Part shown: piece by piece, positions 17,697 to 26,236 of the stretch
Position numbering within the stretch: position 1 is the first letter of the stretch
Layout of the letters: every line of letters starts with the position of its first letter
Assembly: GCA_028714995.1 (NCBI GenBank)
Contig: JAQTLI010000001.1
Coordinates: 1-48,062 of the forward strand
DNA: 48,062 bases
Direction of reading: 5' to 3'
Source of the DNA: Methylobacter sp.
GTDB lineage: Bacteria; Pseudomonadota; Gammaproteobacteria; Methylococcales; Methylomonadaceae
Translations under genes and position numbers: made by a program
Notes under the pieces: generated by a model
Database searches by the model: none
Told to the model about the DNA's origin: nothing
Seen by the model: only the letters and a program-made list of their open reading frames with translations

Positions 17697-19106
17697 CTAC
17701 GGACGCGGTGGGTTACTGGGAGATGGGTGATCAAGCTCGGCGTTCAGCGGCCGTTGCAAGGCGTCTTCCACCAAGCCGAGTGCTTGGTGCGCCCGGTTCC
17801 AGGTATCCAGACGCGCGAGCTGGATGCTGATAAGTTCCGCCTCGGCGCTGGTCAAAGCGAGCCGATCGGTCTCGCCGGCGTTGAATTGAGCAGTGACCGC
17901 ACGTTGCTGTTTTGCGCGTGAGGCAAGCAATGCCTCGGCGATAGTCAGTTTATTCGAAGCCATCCGAAATCCGATAACGGTTTGGTCAATGTCGCCCATC
18001 GTCTTGTTTTGCAATGCCAGGAAAGTCGCCGCCGCGAGTTTGCGATTGGCTTCGGCCTGGGCGATGGGACCTTCGTTCTGGTTCAGGATGGGTAGCGTCA
18101 GCGATACGCCCAGTGACCATTTGTTTTCACCTTGATCCCATTGGTGACCCGGTTTCATCTGGATGTCCGGGTATTGCTTGGCAATTTCCAGTTGTAAGGC
18201 CGATTGGCTAACGTCGTATTCAGCCAGCGCTTTCAGAATATCCGCCCGGTTGATCAAGGCCAAGCGTCGTAGTCGGTCAACGCCCAGCGATTTATCCGGC
18301 GGCAATCGGGAGAAGGCATCGAAGGAAAAGGCTATTCCGTCCAATGCTTGGACCGGCAGTCCCAGAGCCGATGCCAGAAGTACCTTAGCTTCAGCGTGCT
18401 CCCGTTGCGTTTCCGCCAACAGCAATTGGGTTTGTTGCAGGGTAAGATGGGATTGCGTCACCTCCGGCTGAGAGACGGCTCCTGCGGAGAGACGATGCGC
18501 CAGTAAATCGACCAGACGATCCTGAATGGCCGCCTGCTTTTGCAAGGTATACCGCTTCGTCTGTGCGACATAAAAGGCTAGAAATGCCGATCGAACACGG
18601 CTGCGGACTTGCCAGGCCGTGTTGAGCAATTTGAAACGAGCCGCGTCTGTTTGGTGTTTGGCCTGATCCAACCTAAGCCCACGTTTACCCGCGGTCTCGA
18701 TCGGGACATTCAGACTCCAGCCCAATGTCCATGGAGAAACCGAGGCTAGTGCATTGGAATCGAACTGCGGGGAAAAACTCACCGTTGGATTGGGCCGCAT
18801 ACCGGCGGTAATACTTCCCGCTTCGGCGAATCCCAGTTCGGCGCGGGCTACGTCCAAGTCCGGGTGATAGTAAAATGCGGCCAGCATGAGGTAGGTCAAA
18901 TTCCAGTTTGCGGGCGGCCATGCAGAGCTATCCTGCCTGAGATTGATCTTAAAAAACGCACGCAAACCGGGATCAGTCAGCGTGTGCGCTTCCAGACCGG
19001 AGGCTGTGACCAAAGCGTTGATCGGCTTGTCGGTAAACGAAACGCAGCTGTTCAGCGAGAGCGGTAACAGAAGAAAGAGAAAAAATAAAGCCGGTCGTGT
19101 TTTCAT
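17697..19106 (-). CDS. TolC-family outer-membrane channel lipoprotein (CzcC/CusC type)
   Basis: Outer-membrane component of the tripartite metal pump. The frame opens at 19127, but ATG 19106 gives a clean lipoprotein signal (MKTRPALFFLFLLLPLSLNSC) and is chosen. The remainder shows the duplicated helical TolC/OEP organisation, with paired segments such as LDVARAELGFAEAGSI and EGPIAQAEANRKLAAATFLA. Length 469 aa is usual. First gene of the operon; a CopR/CusR-box-like dyad lies about 50 bases upstream (19154-19170). Confidence 0.88.
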   Translation of the reverse strand: MKTRPALFFLFLLLPLSLNSCVSFTDKPINALVTASGLEAHTLTDPGLRAFFKINLRQDSSAWPPANWNLTYLMLAAFYYHPDLDVARAELGFAEAGSITAGMRPNPTVSFSPQFDSNALASVSPWTLGWSLNVPIETAGKRGLRLDQAKHQTDAARFKLLNTAWQVRSRVRSAFLAFYVAQTKRYTLQKQAAIQDRLVDLLAHRLSAGAVSQPEVTQSHLTLQQTQLLLAETQREHAEAKVLLASALGLPVQALDGIAFSFDAFSRLPPDKSLGVDRLRRLALINRADILKALAEYDVSQSALQLEIAKQYPDIQMKPGHQWDQGENKWSLGVSLTLPILNQNEGPIAQAEANRKLAAATFLALQNKTMGDIDQTVIGFRMASNKLTIAEALLASRAKQQRAVTAQFNAGETDRLALTSAEAELISIQLARLDTWNRAHQALGLVEDALQRPLNAELDHPSPSNPPRP

Positions 19107-19153
19107 GATGGTTAATGATAGAACCATGACCCGACCAGGAACATGACGCCAAG

Positions 19154-19170
19154 ATTACATTTTTGTCATG
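19154..19170 (-). promoter_or_regulatory. CopR/CusR-box-like dyad upstream of the RND operon
   Basis: On the minus strand the sequence is CATGACAAAAATGTAAT, i.e. TGACA-N4-TGTAA, matching the TGACA...TGTAAT pattern of copper-type response regulator boxes (CopR, PcoR, CusR). A CusR-type regulator is encoded at 23423-24094. Binding is inferred from pattern and position. Confidence 0.45.
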
Positions 19171-19255
19171 TTGGGTGGTGAACAGGAAGAGCGACTTTAA
19201 AAGTCAGGGGCACCTCACTCCTCATGAAACTGAAAAAAATCGTATGCGTGCTGCA

Positions 19256-19531
19256 TCACCTCAGATAAGAGTGAAGCACTCTTACCACCTCTTCCAAATC
19301 CTCGCTCCGCTGCTGTGGGGAAATGTCATCCGCACCGAGGTGCTCGCGAATATGCCCTTCCAACACCTCAGCCATCAGTCCGTTAACAGCGCCCCGAATC
19401 GCGGCGATTTGCTGAAGAACCGCCGCACACTCCGATTCCTGCTCTAACGCCTTTTCCAGCGCCTCGGCTTGCCCTTTGATGCGGCGCACACGGGTCAACA
19501 GTTGTTTCTTGAATTTGATTGTATGGGCCAT
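19256..19531 (-). CDS. dmeR: DmeR/RcnR-type metal-sensing repressor (CsoR/RcnR family)
   Basis: All-helical tetrameric repressor that releases DNA on binding Ni or Co. The 91-aa protein begins MAHTIKFKKQLLTRVRRIKG, and has the complete RcnR ligand set: His3, Cys35, His60 and His64, with the signature ECAAVLQQIAAIRGAVNGLM. This set separates it from Cu(I)-sensing CsoR. It is divergent from the DmeF exporter, and a textbook operator lies between them, so it very likely represses both. Start codon is certain because His3 is a ligand. Confidence 0.92.
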   Translation of the reverse strand: MAHTIKFKKQLLTRVRRIKGQAEALEKALEQESECAAVLQQIAAIRGAVNGLMAEVLEGHIREHLGADDISPQQRSEDLEEVVRVLHSYLR

Positions 19532-19556
19532 GGCGTCTCTTTTGATTGCATGAAAG

Positions 19557-19575
19557 TATACTGGGGTATAGTATA
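19557..19575. promoter_or_regulatory. DmeR/RcnR operator between dmeR and dmeF
   Basis: TATACTGGGGTATAGTATA. It fits the RcnR-family operator plan TACT-G-tract-AGTA (here TACT-GGGGTAT-AGTA) within an extended TATACT/AGTATA dyad, and sits between the two divergent starts. The G-tract gives the A-form-like centre these repressors recognise. Confidence 0.8.
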
Positions 19576-19602
19576 TATTATTTAGCCAAAGGACTCTATC
19601 AA

Positions 19603-20520
19603 ATGCACTCCTCCGCTATTGACAACTGGCGTCACTCTCACGTCTTTGACGAGGGCAACCCCCTGGCAGAAAGAAACACGCGCTGGGCTCTGGTACTAAC
19701 CGCCGTCATGATGGTGGCCGAGATCGTCGGCGGTTTGATGTACAACTCAATGGCGCTGTTGGCTGATGGCTGGCACATGAGTTCGCACGCCTTGGCGCTG
19801 GGTCTGTCGGTGCTGGCCTATGGTGCTGCTCGTCGCTTTACCCACGATGTGCGGTTCGCCTTTGGCACTTGGAAGATTGAGGTGCTGGGCGGCTATACCA
19901 GTGCGGTTTTCCTTGTAGGCGTTGCAGGGCTGATGCTGTACCAATCTGTTGAACGTCTGCTCTCACCGACGCCGATTCACTACGATCAAGCCATTGCGAT
20001 TGCGATGGTCGGCCTGCTGGTCAATCTTGCTTGCGCGTGGCTGCTTAAGGATGGACATGCCCATCAAGAGCATGGCAGTCATCATCACCATCACGACATG
20101 AACCTGCGTTCCGCGTATTTGCATGTCTTGGCTGACGCAGCTACCTCTGTGCTCGCCATACTGGCGCTGATCGGCGGCAAATTTTGGGGGGCCAATTGGC
20201 TAGATCCGGTCATGGGTATTGTCGGTGCCGGCCTGGTCGCGATATGGGCCTATGGATTGCTGCATGACACCGGACGTGTGCTACTCGATGCCGAAATGAA
20301 CGCCCCTGTAGTGGCAGAAATCCGGGAAGTCATCGATGCAAGCCCACTCAAGGCCGACATCACTGACCTGCATGTGTGGCGTGTCGGTAAGGGCAAATAC
20401 GCGTGTATCCTCTCGCTCGCCGTCACCGATGCCGCAGAGCCGGATGACTTCAGGCGACAGCTAAGCATTCATGAAGAACTGGTGCATGTCACCGTTGAAG
20501 TCAACCTACGCCGAGAGTAG
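19603..20520 (+). CDS. dmeF: DmeF-type cobalt/nickel cation diffusion facilitator
   Basis: Inner-membrane antiporter exporting divalent cations (Co, Ni in characterised DmeF). The frame opens at 19546, inside the operator, but ATG 19603 has an AAAGGA ribosome site and yields MHSSAIDNWRHSHVFDEGN, the DmeF-type N-terminus (305 aa). Six membrane spans with the CDF zinc-site motifs (ALLADGWHMSSH in TM2, HVLADAATSV in TM5), a cytoplasmic histidine loop (HAHQEHGSHHHHHD) and a C-terminal ferredoxin-like domain (DITDLHVWRVGKGKYACIL). Regulated by the adjacent DmeR. Confidence 0.93.
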   Translation: MHSSAIDNWRHSHVFDEGNPLAERNTRWALVLTAVMMVAEIVGGLMYNSMALLADGWHMSSHALALGLSVLAYGAARRFTHDVRFAFGTWKIEVLGGYTSAVFLVGVAGLMLYQSVERLLSPTPIHYDQAIAIAMVGLLVNLACAWLLKDGHAHQEHGSHHHHHDMNLRSAYLHVLADAATSVLAILALIGGKFWGANWLDPVMGIVGAGLVAIWAYGLLHDTGRVLLDAEMNAPVVAEIREVIDASPLKADITDLHVWRVGKGKYACILSLAVTDAAEPDDFRRQLSIHEELVHVTVEVNLRRE

Positions 20521-20804
20521 TCAAACACGTTGTCGATCGACAGCGTATACATCTCAACCGGGCGTCAGGCCAGATTAGAGTCGTTCGCCATTAAATCTTC
20601 GGCCAAACTCGTTACATCGCCCGCGGTAATAAACGCCAAGCGACCTTTACCATCATCTGTCGATCTAACAGGCAGTCGGACAGGTAGCTAAAACTTAAAA
20701 GTGGTCGATGATTCTCTTGGCCAACAATGCTGGGGTGCCCATACAGGGTATAGCTCTCGAAACGGACAAAATCGTACGCAAGGGATGCTTGCTTGGCAGA
20801 GGCG
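20521..20804. other. Gene-free junction with a gene remnant and a degraded Tn3-like end
   Basis: On the minus strand 20565-20687 encodes a protein-like tail (VRLPVRSTDDGKGRLAFITA continuing to a stop at 20565) that lacks a start, so it looks like the 3' remnant of a lost gene of unknown family. A degraded Tn3-like end occupies about 20753-20782. The junction separates dmeF from the MFS/two-component module. Confidence 0.4.
20753..20782 (+). repeat. Degraded Tn3-family-like terminal repeat, left orientation
   Basis: CGAAACGGACAAAATCGTAC and two further bases (20758-20779) match the repeat at 3290-3311 with one mismatch. The outer GGGG part is displaced (a GGGGT occurs at 20732), so the end is probably disrupted. 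Confidence 0.55.
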
Positions 20805-21998
20805 CTACCGGTTGTCTTTTGGTTGTCGAATCAAGCCAATAAGCGCCATCGCGCAAAAGACCGCACCCGCATAAAACGTGAACGACGCTCCGAACCGATC
20901 CCACAACAGCCCCGCAAGTACGCTGGCAATGAGCATGGCAAACCCGCTCATCAGGTTGAAGAAGCCATAGGCAGTGCCGCGTAGATCGATGGGCGCGGTA
21001 TCGGCCACCATGGTCGCCAGTAAACCCTGCGTCATTCCCATGTGGATGCCCCAGAGCGCGACCCCAATCAGCACGACGCCCCAATGATCGTTGGTGGCCA
21101 GGACCAGATCGGCCGCGATCAGCACGATGAGGCCAAGCGCCAGCAGTTTGGCATGACTTATTTTGTCGGAAAGCTTGCCGAACGGATAAGCCGAAGCCGC
21201 ATAGACCAGATTCATTGCCACCATGACCAGCGGCACCAGTGCGATGGGAATACCGCCCTGTTGTGCACGCAGAACCAAAAACGCTTCGCTGAAACGGGCC
21301 AGTGTGAAAACGGCACCGATACCCACCACCCACCAATACCTTCGGTCGAGACGTTTTAGATTTTCCCGGCGAATCGGGTTGATACGTCTGCCATCCACAT
21401 GCTGCTTCGGTTCCCGCACTCCGAACAAGAGCAGTGCGACCGCCATCAATCCGGGGATTACCGCAACCCAAAATACCGCTCGGAAGTCGTTTGCCCAGAG
21501 CAGCATCAAACCGACCGCCAGCAGCGGCCCCAAAAACGCGCCCACCGTATCCAGAGACTGGCGCAGCCCGAAGGCGGCGCCTCGCAAGTGGGGCGGGGCA
21601 ATGTCCGCGACCAAGGCATCGCGCGGAGCGCCGCGTATACCTTTCCCCACTCTATCCAACAGTCTGGCCGTCAATACGATGCCGATACCGGGCGCCAAGG
21701 CAAACAACGGCTTGGTCAATGCCCCTAGGGCGTAGCCGGCCAGCGCAAGCCCTTTGCGCCTGCCGAGATAGTCACTCAGCACACCTGAGAATACTTTGAC
21801 AATCAATGCCGTGGATTCGGCCACCCCTTCGATCAGGCCTACCGCGAAGGCGCTTGCCTCCAGTGTTGTGACCAGGAACAGGGGTAGCAGGCTATGGATC
21901 ATCTCCGAGGAAATATCCATCAGTAAACTGACGAAGCCTAGTATCCAAATGCCCGAAGGAATTTGACGCAGTATGCTATGGGTGATTTTTTTGGTCAT
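20805..21998 (-). CDS. MFS transporter, drug/metal efflux type
   Basis: Major-facilitator exporter of 397 aa with twelve predicted spans. The family signature in the loop between spans 2 and 3 reads GVLSDYLGRRKGLALAGY, repeated in weaker form in the second half (GKLSDKISHAKLLALGL). It starts inside the end of the sensor-kinase gene (23-base overlap), so it is co-transcribed with the CusRS-like pair and is probably part of the same metal response. Substrate cannot be told from sequence; a nickel, cobalt or drug substrate are all possible. Confidence 0.85.
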   Translation of the reverse strand: MTKKITHSILRQIPSGIWILGFVSLLMDISSEMIHSLLPLFLVTTLEASAFAVGLIEGVAESTALIVKVFSGVLSDYLGRRKGLALAGYALGALTKPLFALAPGIGIVLTARLLDRVGKGIRGAPRDALVADIAPPHLRGAAFGLRQSLDTVGAFLGPLLAVGLMLLWANDFRAVFWVAVIPGLMAVALLLFGVREPKQHVDGRRINPIRRENLKRLDRRYWWVVGIGAVFTLARFSEAFLVLRAQQGGIPIALVPLVMVAMNLVYAASAYPFGKLSDKISHAKLLALGLIVLIAADLVLATNDHWGVVLIGVALWGIHMGMTQGLLATMVADTAPIDLRGTAYGFFNLMSGFAMLIASVLAGLLWDRFGASFTFYAGAVFCAMALIGLIRQPKDNR

Positions 21999-23451
21999 TG
22001 AACAAAGGGAAATGCAAAGTGACGGTCGTACCTTTACCGGGTTGGGATTCGATGCTCACCGTTCCACCATGCATTGCCATGATAGACCTGATAATAGCCA
22101 AACCCAGCCCGGTGCTGTGGGAGTCGGCAGAGCGAGCCTGATCGACACGGTAGAAGCGGTCGAACACTTTTGGGAGATGCTCTCGCGCAATGCCGCATCC
22201 GTTATCACTGACATGGATAGACACGCCATCTGCGCTTGGGGAAGGCTCCACGACCAGCTTGATCTGCCCACCCAGAGACGTATGGCGGATAGCGTTGGCG
22301 AGTAAATTAGTGACCGCACGCCGGAATAGGATGGGATCGGCTTCCAGGCCAGCCTCGCCCTCGCATTGAATCGTTACCCCCTGTTCTTCGGTCACGGCTT
22401 CGTAAAAATCACGGATCGCCTCCAGTTCTTGGCGCACATCGAGCCGGGCCAGTTGCAGAGGAACCTGGGCGTTGTCTGCGCGGGCCAGGAACAACAGGCT
22501 GTCGATCATGCGGGAGAGTCTGCCGCACTCCTCCAGGCTCGACTCCAGTACATTGCGATACTCGGTCTCCGAGCGAGCACGAGCAAGCGTGACTTCGGCC
22601 TCGCCCATCAGATTATTGATTGGCGTGCGTAGCTCATGCGCCAAATCCGCGGAAAACTGGGTAAGCCGAGTAAACGAGTCTTCCAGGCGTCCGAGCATTT
22701 GATCGAAGGCTTCGGCAAGCGTCCTCAGTTCCCGAGGCCAACGAGTCGGCTCGATGCGTTCATGCAATTGACTCGCGGTAATGCGTTGAGCGGCACGGGT
22801 GATGTCCTGCAAGGGTCGCATGCCCCGGCGTGCAACCAGCGCACCGAGCAATGCTGAAAGTAATATCCCGAATGGCAGTATCATCGCCAGTTTGCGCTGG
22901 TAATCGGTGAGTAGCGCATCTTCACGGCTGATATCCAGCGCCACCTGAATTACGCGGGATTCACCTGCCTCATTAACCACTTGCGCCGCCAACAGAAGGT
23001 AAGGATGACCGTCTGTCGTGTGCCACTGTAAGCTGTTCTCGGCCAAGTCGCCCCGTTTCGTCTCGGCGGCAGGCATTGGGAAAACCATAGCGGGAACAAC
23101 TTTTGCCATACCAGGCGTTTCGATCACCACAATACCCTGGGGTTCGAGAATGCGTGAAAAATAAGCGTAATAGGGTGTGACCTTTGCTGTCACCGCCTCC
23201 CATTGAACTTCTTGTTCAAGGGAAGTCCAATTATCCCCGTGCTCTTTTAAGAGTATTTGCAGGCTATGCACTTTGTCAGCAAGAAACTGTTTGTCTTCCT
23301 CGCGGAGGTTGATCACTACCGCCTCGTATAAGAACGCGGTAACCACAATCAGTAATGCGGACGCCGAGAGGGTGTAAAGCAGCGTTAATCGCCCGGCAAT
23401 CGAACCGGGGTCTCGGTCGATCTTATCGTTCTTCAAGGACGTAGCCGACAC
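21976..23451 (-). CDS. Heavy-metal sensor histidine kinase (CusS/CzcS type)
   Basis: Membrane sensor of a two-component system, 491 aa. It has a first span (LTLLYTLSASALLIVVTAFLY), a periplasmic sensor loop of about 150 residues, a second span (LAMILPFGILLSALLGALVA), HAMP, and a kinase core: phospho-accepting His272 in SADLAHELRTPINN, N-box NLLANAIRHTS, G1 DNGCGIA and G2 STGLGLAI. Overlaps the regulator gene by 29 bases upstream and the MFS gene by 23 bases downstream. The arrangement and domain plan fit the heavy-metal sensor kinase family, detecting periplasmic Cu, Ag, Zn, Cd or Co. Confidence 0.93.
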   Translation of the reverse strand: MSATSLKNDKIDRDPGSIAGRLTLLYTLSASALLIVVTAFLYEAVVINLREEDKQFLADKVHSLQILLKEHGDNWTSLEQEVQWEAVTAKVTPYYAYFSRILEPQGIVVIETPGMAKVVPAMVFPMPAAETKRGDLAENSLQWHTTDGHPYLLLAAQVVNEAGESRVIQVALDISREDALLTDYQRKLAMILPFGILLSALLGALVARRGMRPLQDITRAAQRITASQLHERIEPTRWPRELRTLAEAFDQMLGRLEDSFTRLTQFSADLAHELRTPINNLMGEAEVTLARARSETEYRNVLESSLEECGRLSRMIDSLLFLARADNAQVPLQLARLDVRQELEAIRDFYEAVTEEQGVTIQCEGEAGLEADPILFRRAVTNLLANAIRHTSLGGQIKLVVEPSPSADGVSIHVSDNGCGIAREHLPKVFDRFYRVDQARSADSHSTGLGLAIIRSIMAMHGGTVSIESQPGKGTTVTLHFPLFNDQKNHP

Positions 23452-24094
23452 CGCGCAGCGTGTGAATTAGTTTTTTATCGAACGGGTCGTCCACCTTGCG
23501 GCGTAACCGCCTTACCGCGACATCGACTACGTTGGTATTGCTGTCGAAGTTCAACCCCCAGACCTGTTCCTCGATGAGAGTTCGGGAAATGACCTCGCCC
23601 TGTCGGCGCGCGAGCAGAGAAATCAATGAAAACTCCTTGGGAGTCAGAGTAAGCTTGCTGCCGGCGCGGGAAGCTTTAAACCGCAACAGATCGATTTCCA
23701 GGTCGGCTATGCAGAGCAATTCCGGTTGTTGTGCCGGGCTACGCCGCAACAGGGAACGCACGCGGGCCAACAGTTCCGAGAAGGCGAACGGCTTGACCAG
23801 ATAATCATCCGCACCCAGTTCCAGGCCTTTGACACGGTCATTCACCGCGTCTCGAGCGGTCAGAAATAGCACGGGCATTGACTTTCCGCTTTTCCGAAGT
23901 TCCTTAACCACCGTCCAGCCATTCATGACCGGAAGCATGACATCGACGATGACCACGTCGTAATTTCCTGTCGAAGCGAGGAAAAGACCATCCTGACCAT
24001 TCTGGGCATGATCAACTACAAAATCGTTTTCGGCCAGTCCCTTTTGCAAATAGGCGGCGGTCTTGAGTTCGTCTTCGATGATGAGCAGGCGCAT
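23423..24094 (-). CDS. OmpR-family response regulator (CusR/CopR type)
   Basis: 223-aa DNA-binding regulator paired with the following kinase. The receiver domain has the acidic pocket (IIEDE), phospho-acceptor Asp51 in VDVMLP, Thr in FLTARD and Lys in YLVKPF; the C-terminal winged helix has LTPKEFSLISLLARRQGEVISR and the recognition part NVVDVAVRRLRRKVDD. These are hallmarks of the heavy-metal response regulator subfamily. First gene of the regulator-kinase-MFS operon. The dyad at 19154-19170 is a plausible target. Confidence 0.94.
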   Translation of the reverse strand: MRLLIIEDELKTAAYLQKGLAENDFVVDHAQNGQDGLFLASTGNYDVVIVDVMLPVMNGWTVVKELRKSGKSMPVLFLTARDAVNDRVKGLELGADDYLVKPFAFSELLARVRSLLRRSPAQQPELLCIADLEIDLLRFKASRAGSKLTLTPKEFSLISLLARRQGEVISRTLIEEQVWGLNFDSNTNVVDVAVRRLRRKVDDPFDKKLIHTLRGVGYVLEER

Positions 24095-24633
24095 GATAGT
24101 AAAAATTATAACGATTCAAAGTGTTTCAAAACAACGGCTTTATTTACGAAGATCATGAAGAGCCGGTTTATGTTGAGTCTTATGAGGCAATTGCAAAACC
24201 TCAACGACGAGCTGAATTAACCCCGGTGAAAGGTAGGAAAGGGTGGTCATTGCCGGCACGACGGAGTTTCTAACGACAATATCAACGCCCCAGATGAATC
24301 ATACACACCGCACAGGCATCCTGCAACGATGGACGATCATTCAATAATATGAGCTATTACCTGAATTGAAGAATGAGGTTGGCAGCCTAACGCCGAAATT
24401 GGAAAAGCTAATTCATATCACAATTGCCTTACTGGAACGGTTGAAAATTGATCGTGCCTTAAGACGCCTGTATTGTTATGTTATCTTTGATTTCGAGTAA
24501 ATAAATCCAACTATATCATGACCGTCGGCTTTTGGCCGGACTCGGCCATTCGAAGTTCGGCCTATCTACTATTGATAACGGATTTTATCAATAATAAATT
24601 GACTTGAATGCTTCACCGATTTCCCTGTTTACT

Positions 24634-24671
24634 TCATCAATTTGTTTTCGTACCGTTGGATTTCAGACCCC
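24634..24671 (-). repeat. Tn3-family-like terminal repeat, right orientation
   Basis: On the minus strand GGGGTCTGAAATCCAACGGT followed by ACGAAAAC, very close to the classical Tn3 end in its outer part and to the repeat at 13040-13077. The inner bases (towards 24634) diverge. Confidence 0.6.
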
Positions 24672-24672
24672 C

Positions 24673-24698
24673 GAATTCGGAAAAAATCGTACACTTAG
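24673..24698 (+). repeat. Inner 26 bases of a second Tn3-like end, left orientation
   Basis: GAATTCGGAAAAAATCGTAC ending CTTAG; 23 of 26 positions equal the inner part of the repeat at 27452-27489. The outer 12 bases are missing, cut exactly where the opposite-facing repeat (24634-24671) ends. Confidence 0.6.
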
Positions 24699-24763
24699 CC
24701 GCGCCGTTGCAGCTTCCCATTGAACTTAATTGGTGAGACGCGATTGTTCGTTGATATCTGTAC

Positions 24764-25879
24764 TCACGCCCCGGGTGCCTCTGGTCGTTCGCCGGTTGGG
24801 GCGAATATGGGGATGTCGTGCTGCCAAGATCCAACGCCCTCTATCTCAAGTAGGAAGCGGAACGGAAGCCAATTACCATTTTGTCCAGAGGAAAGTTGCT
24901 CGATGCTCTGAACACGTAATACGCTCTGCAACGGCGTGTAATCCTGCTTTGTGATTGAATCGTAATAGGGCACGCAGGCCAGCCGGATGACTTCCAAGTT
25001 GATCAGGCGCAGGAGCCATGGCGAATCTCGGAATAGATCGAAATACTCTTTGATCCGAGTTCCGAAGATCGGGTTGAATTGCATTTCTCCGCGAAAAGTA
25101 GATAGGCATGACCTAATCTTTTGGGGAAGGGCCGCCAAGCCTGTAACAGTGGCAAAGTCACCATTGACTGAGAAAAGGTCGTGCGCGTCGCTGAGCGCAA
25201 GATCAGTCGGAATATTGTGCGCGCTAGTGCGGGGAAAGCTTTTAAGCACCCGGCACGTAACAATGTAGCCAGCATCTGTCTTCTGCCACACGGGAGCGGC
25301 AGCCAGTTGTCGGCCATCGCCTAACGCGTTCACCAACACATAGCGGTCATACCTGTCGATACGATCAAAGCGCTCGCTAAACTTGATGAGCGCGGAAAGA
25401 TCACCAATGAGGAAGTGGTCGATGCGCAGCTGCCACTCACACTCAATAGTGCCAATTACTTCACCAATAAAGACCAAGTCTTGGCCAAGCGCCACGAAGT
25501 CTGTTTCCGTTCTAAGCCTGGAGCCACTAAGTTCTGAGGACACTTGGCTCTCATGATCTAACTTCATCTTGTGAAGAACGTCCGCTGTGTATCGCATCTC
25601 GTCCCTGTCAATCTCAGTGCTATGGTTTGCACATAACCAGATGCCGTTTTCAATGTGAGAACGTTGCTCTGGTGTCATCGAGAGGAGATAGCGACGAGAA
25701 CCTGGCGCAGCTCCATGGATATGGGCCGCTACCCCAATATTGACATGAGCAATAGGTGACTCATCACTAGGGCCTGAAGTTGGAGATCCACAACCAGGAA
25801 ACGAACACCGATGGTTTGCGCGGAGGCCAAGCACTCTTATCGTTTTTTTTGAGAAATTATCGCGGTTCGATCCTGCCAT
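24764..25879 (-). CDS. HNH-nuclease-domain protein, unknown C-terminal domain
   Basis: 371 aa. Residues 18-95 form an HNH/treble-clef nuclease: zinc-type cysteines in RCSFPGCG (25, 30), the VAAHIHGA motif (His53, His55), and NGIWLCANHSTEIDRDE (Asn79, Cys83, His86). This short HNH form is common at the N-terminus of defence effectors with a variable sensing C-terminus. Residues about 120-371 were not recognised and show no membrane segment. It is a single gene next to a tyrosine recombinase and Tn3-like ends, so it may be recently acquired cargo. A DNA-cleaving role is inferred from the motif; what triggers it is unknown. Confidence 0.75.
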   Translation of the reverse strand: MAGSNRDNFSKKTIRVLGLRANHRCSFPGCGSPTSGPSDESPIAHVNIGVAAHIHGAAPGSRRYLLSMTPEQRSHIENGIWLCANHSTEIDRDEMRYTADVLHKMKLDHESQVSSELSGSRLRTETDFVALGQDLVFIGEVIGTIECEWQLRIDHFLIGDLSALIKFSERFDRIDRYDRYVLVNALGDGRQLAAAPVWQKTDAGYIVTCRVLKSFPRTSAHNIPTDLALSDAHDLFSVNGDFATVTGLAALPQKIRSCLSTFRGEMQFNPIFGTRIKEYFDLFRDSPWLLRLINLEVIRLACVPYYDSITKQDYTPLQSVLRVQSIEQLSSGQNGNWLPFRFLLEIEGVGSWQHDIPIFAPTGERPEAPGA

Positions 25880-26236
25880 GCTATTTAGCCCCTTGGAAGC
25901 AAGCTGAGTTTGTCAATCGGATTTTCATCCGGTGGATTTCTAACGTTACTGTATAGGTTTTTTGGAAATGAAACGGGAAATCGGATTAAGAGTCGCCATT
26001 CACCTAAACTCCAGCACTGAGCAGCGCAGTTTCTTGAGAGAATTGCTGATCAATGTCCAAACTTGTTCGCCACTGGCGAGCTGGAATGACAGGAGCGTTT
26101 GACTGATGGGAGCAGTATGAATTGAGATGTTCACTACTGTTCTGCGAGGGATTGCGGAGGAAGCCCCCGCGGTCTACTCACCAACGGCTCGACTTTCAAA
26201 CATTATAGAGCATTGCGTGGCAGACGTTGATAAGGC
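25880..26236. other. Intergenic stretch, nothing recognised
   Basis: About 360 bases between the HNH gene and the 3' end of the recombinase gene. No frame with a ribosome site, no strong hairpin and no repeat shared with the rest of the window was seen. Confidence 0.5.

Larger units (their letters stand above)
24095..24763. other. Gene-free stretch with abutting Tn3-like ends
   Basis: No supported gene. A plus-strand frame at 24348-24500 reads LPELKNEVGSLTPKLEKLIH and ends at a stop; it has no start and may be a remnant of a coding gene of unknown family. At 24634-24698 two Tn3-like ends meet head to head. Confidence 0.4.

Noticed and set aside
20695..21471. 258-aa minus-strand open frame
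   Set aside because: Out-of-frame shadow of the MFS transporter at 20805-21998; its composition (Gly/Arg/His-rich) is that of a shifted frame. Only its last dozen residues lie outside the real gene.
24348..24500. Protein-like plus-strand fragment considered as a transposase remnant
   Set aside because: No start codon and no motif that identifies a transposase family; noted only as a possible remnant.
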